Positions 49,175 to 58,076 of a DNA stretch of 64,000 nucleotides are shown in pieces. The stretch is taken from assembly GCA_963812525.1 (NCBI GenBank), contig CAWEVL010000010.1:186001-250000 (forward strand), written 5' to 3'. Source of the stretch: Bog-756 sp963812525 (GTDB lineage: Bacteria; Actinomycetota; Acidimicrobiia; Acidimicrobiales; RAAP-2). Position 1 is the first letter of the stretch. Each line of letters begins with the position of its first letter. A program made the translations under genes and the position numbers. The notes beneath the pieces are model-generated. The model made no database searches. It was not told the origin of the DNA and worked only from the letters and a program-made list of their open reading frames with translations.

Positions 49175-50743
49175 TCAGTCCGAACAGACCGTGCCGGACG
49201 GAGGGAGCGCCCCGGCCACGAGATACGACTGCACGGCGGCTCGCACGCACGGGCTGTAGAAGTAGGCCACATGGCTCTGACCCTGCCACGTCAGCAGTGA
49301 GCCCCCGGTCAGCTCCCCTGACAGGGCGACGGCCCAGGAATACGGAGTGACCGGGTCCCCGGTCGTCCCGACCACCAGGATCGGCGGGGCGCCCGGGTCG
49401 GTGACCGGTGCGGGTGTTCGGGTGGGCAGCACCGGCCAGGTGGCGCACCCGAGGAGGCCCCAGGCCAGCAACGGGCCGAACACCGGTGCCGTCCTGCCGA
49501 GGGAAGCGGCGAGGGCCGGGTAGCTCCCGGGGTCCCGGTCGACCGGATGGTCGAGACAGTCGATGGCTTGCTCGGCGAGCGCGGCGTTCGGTGCGCCGCC
49601 CGTGTCGTACCGGGTCGACATCTGGGCCACCGGCGTCCCGTTTCCCGAGGCGCTCTGGGCGAGGGCCCCGGCCAGCGTCGGCCAGGACGACTGGGACTCG
49701 AGCCCGGCGAGGAGGGCGTTGTAGATCTCCCCCGGCCCCGCCTTGCCGCCGTCGGGCGTGGCCAGCGGTTCCGTCCGGCTCTGCTGGATGAGGCCCAACA
49801 GCGAGGCCGTGGGGTCGCCGACCGGGCGCCAGGCACAGCGCGGCGTGGAAGCGCACCAGGTGAAGAACGACTGCAGCTCGGTCTCCAGGCTCGAGGCCTG
49901 CTCCGAGGCGTACTGGGTCGTGCTCAGGGCCGGGTCGATGGCCCCGTCGAGCACCATGGCCCGAACGTGGGTCGGGAACTCCTGGCTGTAGATGGCCCCC
50001 AGCAACGTGCCGTAGGAGTGGCCGATGAAGGTGAGCTGGGCGTCCCCGAGCGCCGCCCGTATCCGGTCGAGATCCCGAGCGGTATCCACCGTGCCCACGA
50101 ACGGCAGGACGGTGCCACTGCCCCGTTCGCACGCCGCCGCGAACTCCCGGTCGTTGGTCAGGAGCGCCTGCTCCGCCGTCGGAGTCGTGGGAACCGGGTC
50201 GATCAGGGGGCCCGCCGTTCCGCCTCCGCCGGCCCCCGAGGCGGCACATCGCACCGGACTGCTGCGCTCGACGCCTCTGGGATCGAAGGAGACGATGTCG
50301 AAACGGTCGAGCAGCTCGGGGGTGAGCACCGAGAGCTCGTTGGGCAGGTCGTCGATGCCCGAACCTCCCGGTCCACCCGGGTTGAGGACGAGCGATCCGA
50401 TCCGCTCCGAGGGGATCTCGGCGGGGTGGCGGGCCACGGCGATGGCCAGCGTGGGCCCTTGAGGGTGCTCGTAGTCGACCGGCACGGTGACCGAGCCGCA
50501 CTCGAGCGCTCCACAGCGTGACCACTGGATCGGTGCGACCGGTAGCGGGGCCTGCGTCGTGGTGGGGGACGCCGGTTCCAGGTGCACGGCCGGGTTCGGT
50601 GGCAGCGGGGTGGCGGCTCGATGGTTGGTGAAACCGGAACAGCCGGCGAGGAGGAGGGCTCCGGCCGAGAGGAGGAGCACCAGCGACGTCCAGCGTGGTC
50701 CCGCCGACCGCCTACAACACGTGCGCCGGTACCCATCCCGCAT
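49175..50743 (-). CDS. Secreted alpha/beta-hydrolase lipoprotein (TAP-like peptidase)
   Basis: 522 residues. The lipoprotein signal MRDGYRRTCCRRSAGPRW then LVLLLSAGALLLAGCSG supports the ATG at 50743; the frame extends to 50869 without conserved sequence. The oxyanion region VLNPGGPGGSG, the nucleophile elbow FIGHSYGTLLGA, the acid in VVGTTGDPVTPY and the His in QGQSHVAYFYSPC form the catalytic machinery of the tripeptidyl-aminopeptidase/SlpD family common in actinobacteria. It likely trims peptides or esters outside the cell. A TAP-like C-terminal domain is present. The upstream region has a weak PHO-box-like sequence (about 50958). Confidence 0.88.
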   Translation of the reverse strand: MRDGYRRTCCRRSAGPRWTSLVLLLSAGALLLAGCSGFTNHRAATPLPPNPAVHLEPASPTTTQAPLPVAPIQWSRCGALECGSVTVPVDYEHPQGPTLAIAVARHPAEIPSERIGSLVLNPGGPGGSGIDDLPNELSVLTPELLDRFDIVSFDPRGVERSSPVRCAASGAGGGGTAGPLIDPVPTTPTAEQALLTNDREFAAACERGSGTVLPFVGTVDTARDLDRIRAALGDAQLTFIGHSYGTLLGAIYSQEFPTHVRAMVLDGAIDPALSTTQYASEQASSLETELQSFFTWCASTPRCAWRPVGDPTASLLGLIQQSRTEPLATPDGGKAGPGEIYNALLAGLESQSSWPTLAGALAQSASGNGTPVAQMSTRYDTGGAPNAALAEQAIDCLDHPVDRDPGSYPALAASLGRTAPVFGPLLAWGLLGCATWPVLPTRTPAPVTDPGAPPILVVGTTGDPVTPYSWAVALSGELTGGSLLTWQGQSHVAYFYSPCVRAAVQSYLVAGALPPSGTVCSD

Positions 50744-51013
50744 GGCGGCAGTCTCCCATCCGGTGCGCGCCATCGAGGCGCGGCAAACCGCCGCCACGGC
50801 CCGGAAGGCGGTGCACCGATCGGGTCGGAGGCGGGAAGTCCGACCGGTAACCGCGTCCACCATCGTCACCCGTCACCCACCGTGAGTGCCGGCGCCGCCA
50901 CAGCCCTGAGGAGGAGTCCGCCGCCGCTCGTACCTGCAGAGAGTGGAGTCGCGCAATGTTCACCTTCATGTCACTCGCAGGTCAATCCGAATCATGAGAA
51001 TCAAGAGGGACGA

Positions 51014-51873
51014 GTGAGCGAGGAAGCCGTGCAGGGACCTACAGGATGGTGGCCGGACCCGTCGGGCGCCCACCCACTGAGATACTTCGAGGACGGCGAC
51101 CCGACCGCTTGGGTGAGCGACGGCCTCGGGCCACCCCGTCGTCTGCCGCCCGAGATGCTGCCACCCCCTCGAGGCGACGGAGGGACCAGGTCGTATCGGG
51201 TGGTATCAGAGTGTCTCCGATCCTTCTCGGTTCAAGTACTGGGACGGCCAGCAATGGATCGAGACGACGAGTGACCCGACCCCGGTTGCGGCCCAGCCGG
51301 CCGGGGGGCCGCCGACGGCCAGGGTGACCCGGAGACGTCGTCCTCGCTCTGTTCTCACCATTGCCGAGGCCCTGGCCATCGCCCTCGCTCTGGTGGCCGT
51401 GATCACCTTCGCCTTCAAAGCGTCGGGACCGGTCCACACGGCAGCCCGGGCTCGGCTAACGGGCCCGGTGCCCACCACGGTCCCACCCCCCGCGACTGCT
51501 CCACCGACCACGACCGTGCTGTCGGTCGGGGATCAGGTGGCCCAGTGGTGGACGAGCACCGGCGGACCGACGAGCGCCGCGTTGACCAGCGGCCTGCAGG
51601 TGCTCCAGAGGTGACGGCTCGGATGTCGCCCGGCTTCCCGGCGACTGCACCCGGTTCAGCGACGCGGTGGTGTCGGCGACGTCGGCCGCTCCTCCCCCCG
51701 ACCCGGCGATCGCCCGGGAGTGGCAACTGACCCTGTCCACCTCGCAACGGGTGTCCGCCGCATGCGCCGCCCAGCGGTACTCGCGGGTGCAGACCGACGT
51801 CCAACCCGCCCAGTACACCATCCGGGATCTCGCCCACCAGATTGGTCCGTACCTGGGTGGTCGGACTCCTTGA
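51014..51873 (+). CDS. DUF2510-type membrane protein with secreted domain, frameshifted
   Basis: The GTG start gives MSEEAVQGPTGWWPDPSGAH. Two DUF2510-like modules are visible (GWWPDPSGAHPLRYF; GWYQSVSDPSRFKYWDGQQW), then a basic stretch (ARVTRRRRPRSVLTIAEALA), one membrane segment (IALALVAVITFAF) and an outer part. The outer domain continues in another frame after 51600 (GDCTRFSDAVVSATSAAPPP, AREWQLTLSTSQRVSAACAA) and stops at 51873. Two indels (about 51190 and 51600). DUF2510 modules are small cytoplasmic domains of unknown role in actinobacteria. It converges on the TolB-like gene. Confidence 0.65.
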
Positions 51874-51913
51874 CGGCGGGCTCGGTGGGACTGGTCCTCC
51901 CGGGAATGCCGGC

Positions 51914-53194
51914 CTACGACATCGAGCGACGCCGGCGGGAGAGCACCATCGCTCCGCCGACCAGCCCGCCCCCGGCCAGGGGGAGGAGCAGCACACTCGG
52001 CGTCTCCGGCGTGCTGGCCCCAGGGCTGACCGGAGCCCAGCTCGGTGCCTGGTCGGTGGCGAAGTTGGGCGTGAGATCCACCAGAGCGCCGGTCTGGGCC
52101 ACCCCGCCCGAGAATGGGGCCGAGTAGGCGGTCAGCACGTCCTGAGTGGTGCCGGCGCTGTCCGGGGAGGCCAGTTGATCGAAGGCGACCTGGGTCCCGT
52201 CGGGTGAGAAGACCGGATTCTCCGCCGCCACCTTGGTGCCGGTGGCCACGGCCTGGGCGTCCTTGGAGGTGGCGCACACCTGCACCCCGTTGGGCTGGGC
52301 CGGGGACCCCGCCAACTGTTGGAACACCGGCTTGATAGCCGATCCGGCCTGGTCGCTCATCGTATAGAGCTGGGTTCCGACACATGGTCCGTTCGCTGCG
52401 TTGGGGGTCGGGCGATCCGACTGGAACACGATGACCTGTACGCCGCTGCCGTCCGGGGACGGGGCGAAGTCCGGCTTCGAGTCGTTGGCGTTCTGGTCGC
52501 CGTCGGCCGCCGACAGGTTGACCAGCACATGCGTCACGAGGTCGTAGGTGTAGATCTGGCTCTTCCCGCTGCCGGACGTGCGCACGAAGGCGATCTCGTT
52601 GGCGTTCGACGGGTCGTAGACCGGCTCGGTGTCACTGAACGCCTGGGTCTGGGTGAACACCGGGGCCACCGAGCCCGGGTTGTCCAGATCCTCGGTGTAC
52701 AGCTCGGGCTGGCCACCGCCCCGGGTGCTCTGGAAGATGATCCGGTTCTGGTCACCGGGCGCCGCCGGAGCCCAGGACGGATAGTCGTCGCTGGCCCCGC
52801 TGGGCAGGTTCTGGGACACGTCGACCGGCGTGCCCAACGGCGTTGCCGTGTTCAGGGGCATGGTGAAAAGCTGGAAGTCGACCCCGTCGTTGCGGTTGCT
52901 GGCGAAGATCACCTCGCTCCCGTCGGGCGAGACGAAGGGGTGCTGGTCGGTGCTTCCCGTGCAGTCCAACTGGGACACGGTGGCCGGACCGGTCACCTGC
53001 TTGACGAAGAGCTCACTGGTGCTCCCGTACAGGCAGCCCGGAGCCGAAGCGGCGCGGGTGCTCTGGAAGACAATGGTCCCGTTGATGGCCGGGAAGGCCG
53101 CGCCGGCCATCCCGGCCGTGAGCAGCACCGCACTGCATGATGCTGCCACTGCGGTCGCCACTCGAGCTACGGACAGCCTGGTCGAGGAAGGCAT
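51914..53194 (-). CDS. TolB-like (PD40) beta-propeller surface protein with TPETP sorting signal
   Basis: 426 residues, intact. The signal peptide (RVATAVAASCSAVLLTAGMA) precedes several PD40 blades: TIVFQSTRAASAPG, HPFVSPDGSEVIFASNRND, RIIFQSTRGGGQPELYTEDL and NPVFSPDGTQVAFDQLAS. The propeller would bind proteins or glycans at the surface. The tail STPETPSVLLLPLAGGGLVG continues into a hydrophobic stretch and RRRRSMS, the same tripartite pattern as the TPEVP proteins at 42-44 kb. A GTTCACG-TGGA-CGTCACA stretch about 90 bases upstream is a weak PHO-box candidate. Predicted exosortase substrate. Confidence 0.82.
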   Translation of the reverse strand: MPSSTRLSVARVATAVAASCSAVLLTAGMAGAAFPAINGTIVFQSTRAASAPGCLYGSTSELFVKQVTGPATVSQLDCTGSTDQHPFVSPDGSEVIFASNRNDGVDFQLFTMPLNTATPLGTPVDVSQNLPSGASDDYPSWAPAAPGDQNRIIFQSTRGGGQPELYTEDLDNPGSVAPVFTQTQAFSDTEPVYDPSNANEIAFVRTSGSGKSQIYTYDLVTHVLVNLSAADGDQNANDSKPDFAPSPDGSGVQVIVFQSDRPTPNAANGPCVGTQLYTMSDQAGSAIKPVFQQLAGSPAQPNGVQVCATSKDAQAVATGTKVAAENPVFSPDGTQVAFDQLASPDSAGTTQDVLTAYSAPFSGGVAQTGALVDLTPNFATDQAPSWAPVSPGASTPETPSVLLLPLAGGGLVGGAMVLSRRRRSMS

Positions 53195-53392
53195 CTCGAC
53201 GAGTATCTCTGACTTCGCTGGGAATGAACACCGGTAACGCCTGTCGCGAAGATGAACTTTACGAAACGAAACCGCGAATGTTCACGTGGACGTCACACGC
53301 GGACACTCGCTCCAGCCCGTGGTCCACCCCTGCGCCGAGTTCCCGTTCTGGAATCGCCGACCGTCCCGGGGGGTCGTCCGCACCGTCGCCGT

Positions 53393-53761
53393 TCAGTGAT
53401 TTGCCCGCTCTACGACCCGGCTCCTCTCACCCGTCGCCGCCTGGTTCCGGGCCACCGCCTCGGCGATCAGTCGGACCAGCTCCTCGGCGGCGTCCAGCCC
53501 GACGATGGGTCGGAGCCACAGGGTCAGGTCGATGGGAGAGAGATCGGTGCGGGGGGCGATCTCCGTTCTCCGGAGCTCGCCGTTGGCGTCGAAGACACCG
53601 ACCCACCACGCCGGTACCACCATCTCGTCGGAACCGTAGAACCGGAGGTCGTACACCTCGGCACCGACCTCGACGGTCGCACCGAGCTGGGGTTCTCCGG
53701 TCGGGACGGCCACGAAGAGTGACAGTAGCGGTGGACGAATTGCCGGCGCCAGTGCCACCAC
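53393..53761 (-). CDS. Hypothetical protein
   Basis: The 122-residue frame starts MVALAPAIRPPLLSLFVAVP and continues with GATVEVGAEVYDLRFYGSDE and WVGVFDANGELRRTEIAPRT. It ends in an amphipathic helix (DAAEELVRLIAEAVARNQ). There is no signal peptide or clear membrane segment. The balanced composition and high coding score relative to shadow frames support a gene. I do not recognise a family. Confidence 0.5.
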   Translation of the reverse strand: MVALAPAIRPPLLSLFVAVPTGEPQLGATVEVGAEVYDLRFYGSDEMVVPAWWVGVFDANGELRRTEIAPRTDLSPIDLTLWLRPIVGLDAAEELVRLIAEAVARNQAATGERSRVVERANH

Positions 53762-53842
53762 ACTGGGCGTTCACGCTTTCACCAGCGGGGACGATCGGGC
53801 AGGCGATCCCGTCCCCCGACGTAGATCTTCCACCAGCCCCGG

Positions 53843-54388
53843 TCAGGACGGGTCCTCGGACGCCTCCCCGTCGACCACCCAGCGCGACCGGAGGTCCACC
53901 AGCCATCCGGGTAGTTCGATGTCCGGGTCGGGCAGCGGCTCGGCCCCGCGGGCGGCCAGGGCCTCGACGAACAGCTCGGGCTGGTCGCCCCAGGACCGGG
54001 GGTCCCCCATCATCACCTCGAGCAGCACGGTGCCGTCCGGTCCGGCCACGAAGGGACCGAACGCTGCGCCCAGCGGCAGCTCGACATGGGTGCCGGCCGG
54101 GCAGTGCCGGTCCCCGCACCACATCTCGCCGCTGACCACGAAGAGCACGTGCGGGCTGTAGTGCCCGTGGCGCCGGACGACCATGCCCGGGTCCCACTTG
54201 GCGTAGAGCGAGAGGTACTGCGGGTCGGGCGAGAAGGCCAGCCACTTCTCCCACACCGACGCCGTCGTGCCGTCGGCCCGACGGATGGACTTGACCTGCT
54301 GCCAGCCCATCTCGGGGTCGTCGAGGTGACGGAAGGTGGGCTCCCGCCCGTCGACCTTCACCTCGGCCCGGCCGGCGTCCTCAGCCAC
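53843..54388 (-). CDS. Cupin-domain protein
   Basis: 181 residues with a cupin-like core: SLYAKWDPGMVVRRHGHYSP and HVLFVVSGEMWCGDRHCPAG carry the paired His residues expected for metal binding, followed by GTHVELPLGAAFGPFVAGPD. Upstream is WQQVKSIRRADGTTASVWEK. Members of this ChrR/DUF4437-like group act as small regulatory or metal-dependent enzymes. It lies after ilvC on the same strand, about 50 bases away, but without overlap. Function unknown. Confidence 0.65.
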   Translation of the reverse strand: MAEDAGRAEVKVDGREPTFRHLDDPEMGWQQVKSIRRADGTTASVWEKWLAFSPDPQYLSLYAKWDPGMVVRRHGHYSPHVLFVVSGEMWCGDRHCPAGTHVELPLGAAFGPFVAGPDGTVLLEVMMGDPRSWGDQPELFVEALAARGAEPLPDPDIELPGWLVDLRSRWVVDGEASEDPS

Positions 54389-54437
54389 CGGTCACCACCG
54401 CACCCCGGCCCGTCGGACGGAGCTCGCCATCCGCCGC

Positions 54438-55472
54438 TCAGCCCCCGGAGATGTCCTGGATCTTCTGTTTGCCGGCCGTGACGAACGGCATCATGTCGCG
54501 CAGTTCGGCCCCCACCTTCTCGATGGGGTGGTCGAACCCGGCCTGGCGGAGGGCCTGGTAGTTGGGCCGGCCGTTGGCGTTCTCCGCCACCCACTCCTTG
54601 GCGAAGGTGCCGTCCCGGATCTCGCCCAGGATGGCCTGCATCTCCTCCCGGACCGCATCGTTGATCACCCGCGGGCCCCGGGTCAGGTCGCCGTACTCGG
54701 CGGTGTCCGAGATGGAGAAGCGCATGCCGCTGATCCCCTGCTCGTACATGAGGTCGACGATCAGCTTGAGCTCGTGCAGGCACTCGAAGTAGGCCGACTC
54801 CGGCTGGTAGCCCGCGCCCACCAGCGTCTCGTACCCGGCCTGGACCAGGGCGGTCAGCCCGCCGCACAGCACCACCTGCTCGCCGAACAGGTCGGTCTCG
54901 GTCTCCTCGGCGAAGGTGGTGTCGAGCACCCCGGCCCGGGTGGCGCCGATGGCGTGGGCGTAGGACAGGGCCAGGTCGTGCGCCTTGCCCGACGGGTCGG
55001 CCGCCACCGCCACCAGCGAGGGCACCCCACCCCCCTCGGTGTACGTCCGCCGCACCAGGTGGCCGGGCCCCTTGGGGGCCACCATGGCCACGTCCACATC
55101 GGCCGGTGGGTTGATCAGACCGAAGCGGATGTTGAAGCCGTGGGCGAAGAACAGGGCGTCGCCGGCGTTGAGGTGGGGGGCGATCTCGGCCTCGTACACC
55201 GAGGCCTGCTCGGTGTCGGGCAGGAGGATCATGATCACGTCGGCCTCGGCGGCGGCCTCGGCCACCGACAGCACCCGCAACCCGGCCTCCTCGGCCTTCT
55301 GCCTCGAGCTCGATCCCTCACGCAGGGCGACGCGGACGTCGACCCCGCTCTCGGACAGGTTGAGGGCGTGGGCGTGACCCTGGGAGCCGTAGCCGATCAC
55401 CGCCACCTTCCGGTTCCCGATGAGGCTCGGGTCGGCATCCTTCTCGTAGTACAGCGTGGCCATCGTGATCAA
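54438..55472 (-). CDS. ilvC: Ketol-acid reductoisomerase
   Basis: 344 residues, class I. The NADPH site is VAVIGYGSQGHAHALNLSES with the basic specificity loop nearby. Active-site regions are APKGPGHLVRR, ETETDLFGEQVVLCGGLTAL and YFECLHELKLIVDLMYEQGI, which supply the Mg-binding Asp/Glu residues. It converts acetolactate or acetohydroxybutyrate to the dihydroxy acid. The start MITMATLYYEKDAD is preferred because its ATG overlaps the ilvH stop (ATGA); MATLYYEKD nine bases later is the alternative. It is the third gene of ilvBHC. Confidence 0.97.
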   Translation of the reverse strand: MITMATLYYEKDADPSLIGNRKVAVIGYGSQGHAHALNLSESGVDVRVALREGSSSRQKAEEAGLRVLSVAEAAAEADVIMILLPDTEQASVYEAEIAPHLNAGDALFFAHGFNIRFGLINPPADVDVAMVAPKGPGHLVRRTYTEGGGVPSLVAVAADPSGKAHDLALSYAHAIGATRAGVLDTTFAEETETDLFGEQVVLCGGLTALVQAGYETLVGAGYQPESAYFECLHELKLIVDLMYEQGISGMRFSISDTAEYGDLTRGPRVINDAVREEMQAILGEIRDGTFAKEWVAENANGRPNYQALRQAGFDHPIEKVGAELRDMMPFVTAGKQKIQDISGG

Positions 55473-56038
55473 CCTGCCTTCTCTGTGTCGTGTCCGATCG
55501 GGGTGTCCGCCAGATGGAGCGGCCCGTGGTCCCCGGACCGGTCCAGCTTAGGCAGCGCCACGCGGCCGGTCCGCTGCATCTCCACGATCCCGTAGGTGCG
55601 GATGAGGTCCTCGAAGTCGTCCAGCTTGTTGGGGGCGCCCTCGAGGGCCACCGTCAGCCGGTCGTGGCCCACATCGACGATCTTGCCCTCGAACACCCCG
55701 ACCAGCTGGATGATCTGGCCCCGGGTGTCGGGTCCGGCCTCGAGGGTGGCCATGAGCAGCTCCCGCTCCCGGGCCAGGGCCGGGTCCAGCTCGGTGATGG
55801 AGACCACCGGGATGAGCTTGTCCAGCTGTTTCATGATCTGGTCGAGGGGGGCCGACTCCACGTCCACCACGATGGTGATCCGGCTGAACCGCTCGTTGTC
55901 CGAGGGGGCCACGGCCAGGCTGAAGATGTTGTAGCCCCGCCGGGAGAACAGCCCGGCCACCCGGGCCAGCACCCCGGCCTTGTTCTCCACCAGCACGGTC
56001 AGGGTGTGGTGGCGCTTGTCGGCGCCGTAGACCGTCAT
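55469..56038 (-). CDS. ilvH: Acetolactate synthase regulatory subunit
   Basis: 189 residues. The N-terminal ACT domain (HTLTVLVENKAGVLARVAGL, then SRRGYNIFSLAVAPSDN) binds valine; the C-terminal ALS_ss domain contains RELLMATLEAG and IIQLVGVFEGKIVDVG. It activates and gives feedback sensitivity to IlvB. The ATG at 56038 overlaps the ilvB stop and its own stop overlaps ilvC, so ilvB-ilvH-ilvC is one translationally coupled operon. Confidence 0.96.
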   Translation of the reverse strand: MTVYGADKRHHTLTVLVENKAGVLARVAGLFSRRGYNIFSLAVAPSDNERFSRITIVVDVESAPLDQIMKQLDKLIPVVSITELDPALARERELLMATLEAGPDTRGQIIQLVGVFEGKIVDVGHDRLTVALEGAPNKLDDFEDLIRTYGIVEMQRTGRVALPKLDRSGDHGPLHLADTPIGHDTEKAG

Positions 56039-57858
56039 CGGCCCTCTCCCTCGGTGAGCGAGGGGTCGACCACGATGTTGTCGTTGGAGTCCCCGGCCGC
56101 CACCATCGGGAAGACCTTCTCGAAGGCGTCCGTCCGGAAGTCGATGACCACCGGCCGGTCGTCGATGTTGTTCGCCTTGTCGATGGCCGAGGACACCTCC
56201 TCGGTCGACTCGACCCGGATGCCCACGCACCCCATGGACTCGGCCCACCCCACGTAGTCGGGGAGGTCGGGCGACAGGTAGACCTCCGAGTACCGCTCCC
56301 CGTAGAACATCTCCTGCCACTGGCGCACCATGCCCAGATAGGCGTTGTTGAGAATGGCGATCTTGACCGGGATCCGTTCCGAGCTGGCCGTGACCAGCTC
56401 CTGGGCGGTCATCTGGAAGCAGCCGTCACCGTCCACCGCCCACACCATCTTGTCCGGACGGCCGACCTTGGCCCCGATGGCCGCCGGCACGGCGAAGCCC
56501 ATGGTCCCCAACCCGCCCGAGTTGACCCAGGTGTAGGGGTAGTCGAACTGCCACCACTGGGAGGCGAACATCTGGTGCTGTCCCACCCCCGAGGCCACGA
56601 TGGCGTCGTCGGGAGTGGCGTCCCGGAGGGCCTCCAGGACGAACTGGGGCTTGAGCGCGCCCGACCCCGGCTGCTGGTCGTAGACCAGTGGGTAGCGCCG
56701 CTGCCACTCGCTGAGCCGGGAGCGCCACGGGATGAGCCGGTCACGGGGGTGGGAGTCGGCCACCGATCCCGGGGTGGCCGGTGCCCCGGAGACGGCGTCG
56801 CTCGGGGCCCCGCCCGACCCGCCCCGCGTGGCCTCGGAGTGGGGCAGGCCCAGGTCGTCCAGAGCCACCAGGAGCTCGTCGACGACCAGCCGGCAGTCCC
56901 CGGCGATGGCCACGTCGGCCCGACGCACCTTGTTGAGCTCGGCCGGGTCGATGTCCACATGGATGATCTTGGCCTCGGGGGCGAAGGCGTCGACCTTGCC
57001 GGTGACCCGGTCGTCGAACCGGCTCCCCAGGGCGATCAGCAGGTCGGAGCGTTGCATGGCGGTGACCGCCGTGTAGTTGCCGTGCATACCGGGCATGCCC
57101 AGGCACAGGGGGTGCGAGTCGGGGAACGAGCCCCGGGCCATCAGGGTGGTGACCACCGGGATGCCGGTCCGCTCGGCCAGCTCCCGCACGGCCTCGGCGG
57201 CGCGCGCCTTCAGGATCCCGCCGCCGGCGTAGATCACCGGCCGCTCGGCGGCCAGCAGCAGCTCGGCTGCGGCGCGGATGTGGAGCGGATCGCCATGGGT
57301 CATCGGGTGGTAGCCGGGCAGGTCCAGGTCGGAGGGCTCGGGCCAGTACCACTCCATCCGGCTGTTGGCGATGTCCTTGGGCACGTCGATGAGGACGGGG
57401 CCGGGCCGTCCGGTGGTGGCCACGTGGAAGGCCTCGGCCACCACCCGGGGGATGTCGTTCACGTCGGTGATCAGCCAGTTGTGCTTGGTGATCCCCATAG
57501 TGATGCCGGTGATGTCGCTCTCCTGGAAGGCGTCGGTCCCGATGGCCGTGGTGGCCACCTGCCCGGTCACCACCACCAGGGGGATGGAGTCCATGAAGGC
57601 GTCGGCCAGGGGGGTGACGATGTTGGTGGCCCCGGGTCCGCTCGTGACCATGGCCACGCCCGGCCGGCCGGTGACCTGGGCGTACCCCTCGGCCATGTGG
57701 CCGGCGCCCTGCTCGTGGCGCACCAGGATGTGGCGGATGGACGAGTCCAGGATCGGGTCGTAGACGGGCAGGATGGCGCCACCGGGGAGGCCGAACATCA
57801 CCTCCACCTGCTGCATCTCCAAGCTCTTGATCAGCGCCTGTGCTCCGGTCAGTTCCAT
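56035..57858 (-). CDS. ilvB: Acetolactate synthase catalytic subunit
   Basis: 607 residues with thiamine diphosphate-enzyme architecture. The N-terminal PYR domain has FGLPGGAILPVYDPI and HEQGAGHMAEGYAQVTG with the catalytic Glu. The middle domain follows, and the C-terminal PP domain carries the cofactor motif GDGCFQMTAQELVTAS ... ILNN. It makes acetolactate or acetohydroxybutyrate, the first common step for valine, leucine and isoleucine. An insertion of about 25 residues (GGSGGAPSDAVSGAPATPGS) lies between the middle and C-terminal domains. The ATG at 57858 has a GGAGCAC site. The upstream leader has an attenuator (see separate entries). Confidence 0.97.
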   Translation of the reverse strand: MELTGAQALIKSLEMQQVEVMFGLPGGAILPVYDPILDSSIRHILVRHEQGAGHMAEGYAQVTGRPGVAMVTSGPGATNIVTPLADAFMDSIPLVVVTGQVATTAIGTDAFQESDITGITMGITKHNWLITDVNDIPRVVAEAFHVATTGRPGPVLIDVPKDIANSRMEWYWPEPSDLDLPGYHPMTHGDPLHIRAAAELLLAAERPVIYAGGGILKARAAEAVRELAERTGIPVVTTLMARGSFPDSHPLCLGMPGMHGNYTAVTAMQRSDLLIALGSRFDDRVTGKVDAFAPEAKIIHVDIDPAELNKVRRADVAIAGDCRLVVDELLVALDDLGLPHSEATRGGSGGAPSDAVSGAPATPGSVADSHPRDRLIPWRSRLSEWQRRYPLVYDQQPGSGALKPQFVLEALRDATPDDAIVASGVGQHQMFASQWWQFDYPYTWVNSGGLGTMGFAVPAAIGAKVGRPDKMVWAVDGDGCFQMTAQELVTASSERIPVKIAILNNAYLGMVRQWQEMFYGERYSEVYLSPDLPDYVGWAESMGCVGIRVESTEEVSSAIDKANNIDDRPVVIDFRTDAFEKVFPMVAAGDSNDNIVVDPSLTEGEGR

Positions 57859-57969
57859 CGGGTGCTCCTTGTGTCGGCGTCGAACCGTGGTGGTCGTCCT
57901 GCGGGATGGTCGGGTTCTGGGGTGCTGCGGGGTCGACGTGCGGTCCTTGGCCGAACGTGTCGGGACATG

Positions 57970-57996
57970 AAAACGACCTCCCATCTGGGAGGTCGG
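57970..57996 (-). terminator. Attenuator terminator of the ilvB leader
   Basis: On the minus strand GACCTCCC and GGGAGGTC form an 8-bp stem around a 4-base loop (AGAT), followed by GTTTTC. It lies between the leader peptide and the ilvB start, 110 bases upstream of the ATG, and is the expected terminator of an attenuation system. Confidence 0.8.
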
Positions 57997-58000
57997 AAAG

Positions 58001-58028
58001 CGCACACGGCGAGAGAGCGTCGTGTGCG
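58001..58028 (-). promoter_or_regulatory. Pause/anti-terminator hairpin of the ilvB leader
   Basis: CGCACACG (58001-58008) and CGTGTGCG (58021-58028) pair perfectly across a 12-base loop and begin immediately after the leader-peptide stop codon. The hairpin sits between the peptide and the terminator, as segments of a classical attenuator do. Confidence 0.7.
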
Positions 58029-58076
58029 CTACGAAACGAGTACCAGGATGTTGAGATCGGACGGGCTGATACGCAT
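58029..58076 (-). CDS. ilvB leader peptide
   Basis: The 15-codon frame reads MRISPSDLNILVLVS and ends TAG directly before the hairpins. Seven of its last eight residues before Ser are Leu, Ile, Val or Asn, with the run ILVLV. This is the signature of ribosome-mediated attenuation controlled by charged tRNAs for Leu, Ile and Val, as known upstream of ilvB/ilvBNC in Corynebacterium and other actinobacteria. Stalling at these codons would favour read-through into ilvB. Confidence 0.8.
   Translation of the reverse strand: MRISPSDLNILVLVS

Noticed and set aside
53755..53780. PHO box from GTTCACGCTTTCACC
   Set aside because: Spacing of the two units is 8 rather than 11 bases and it lies at the start of a hypothetical gene.
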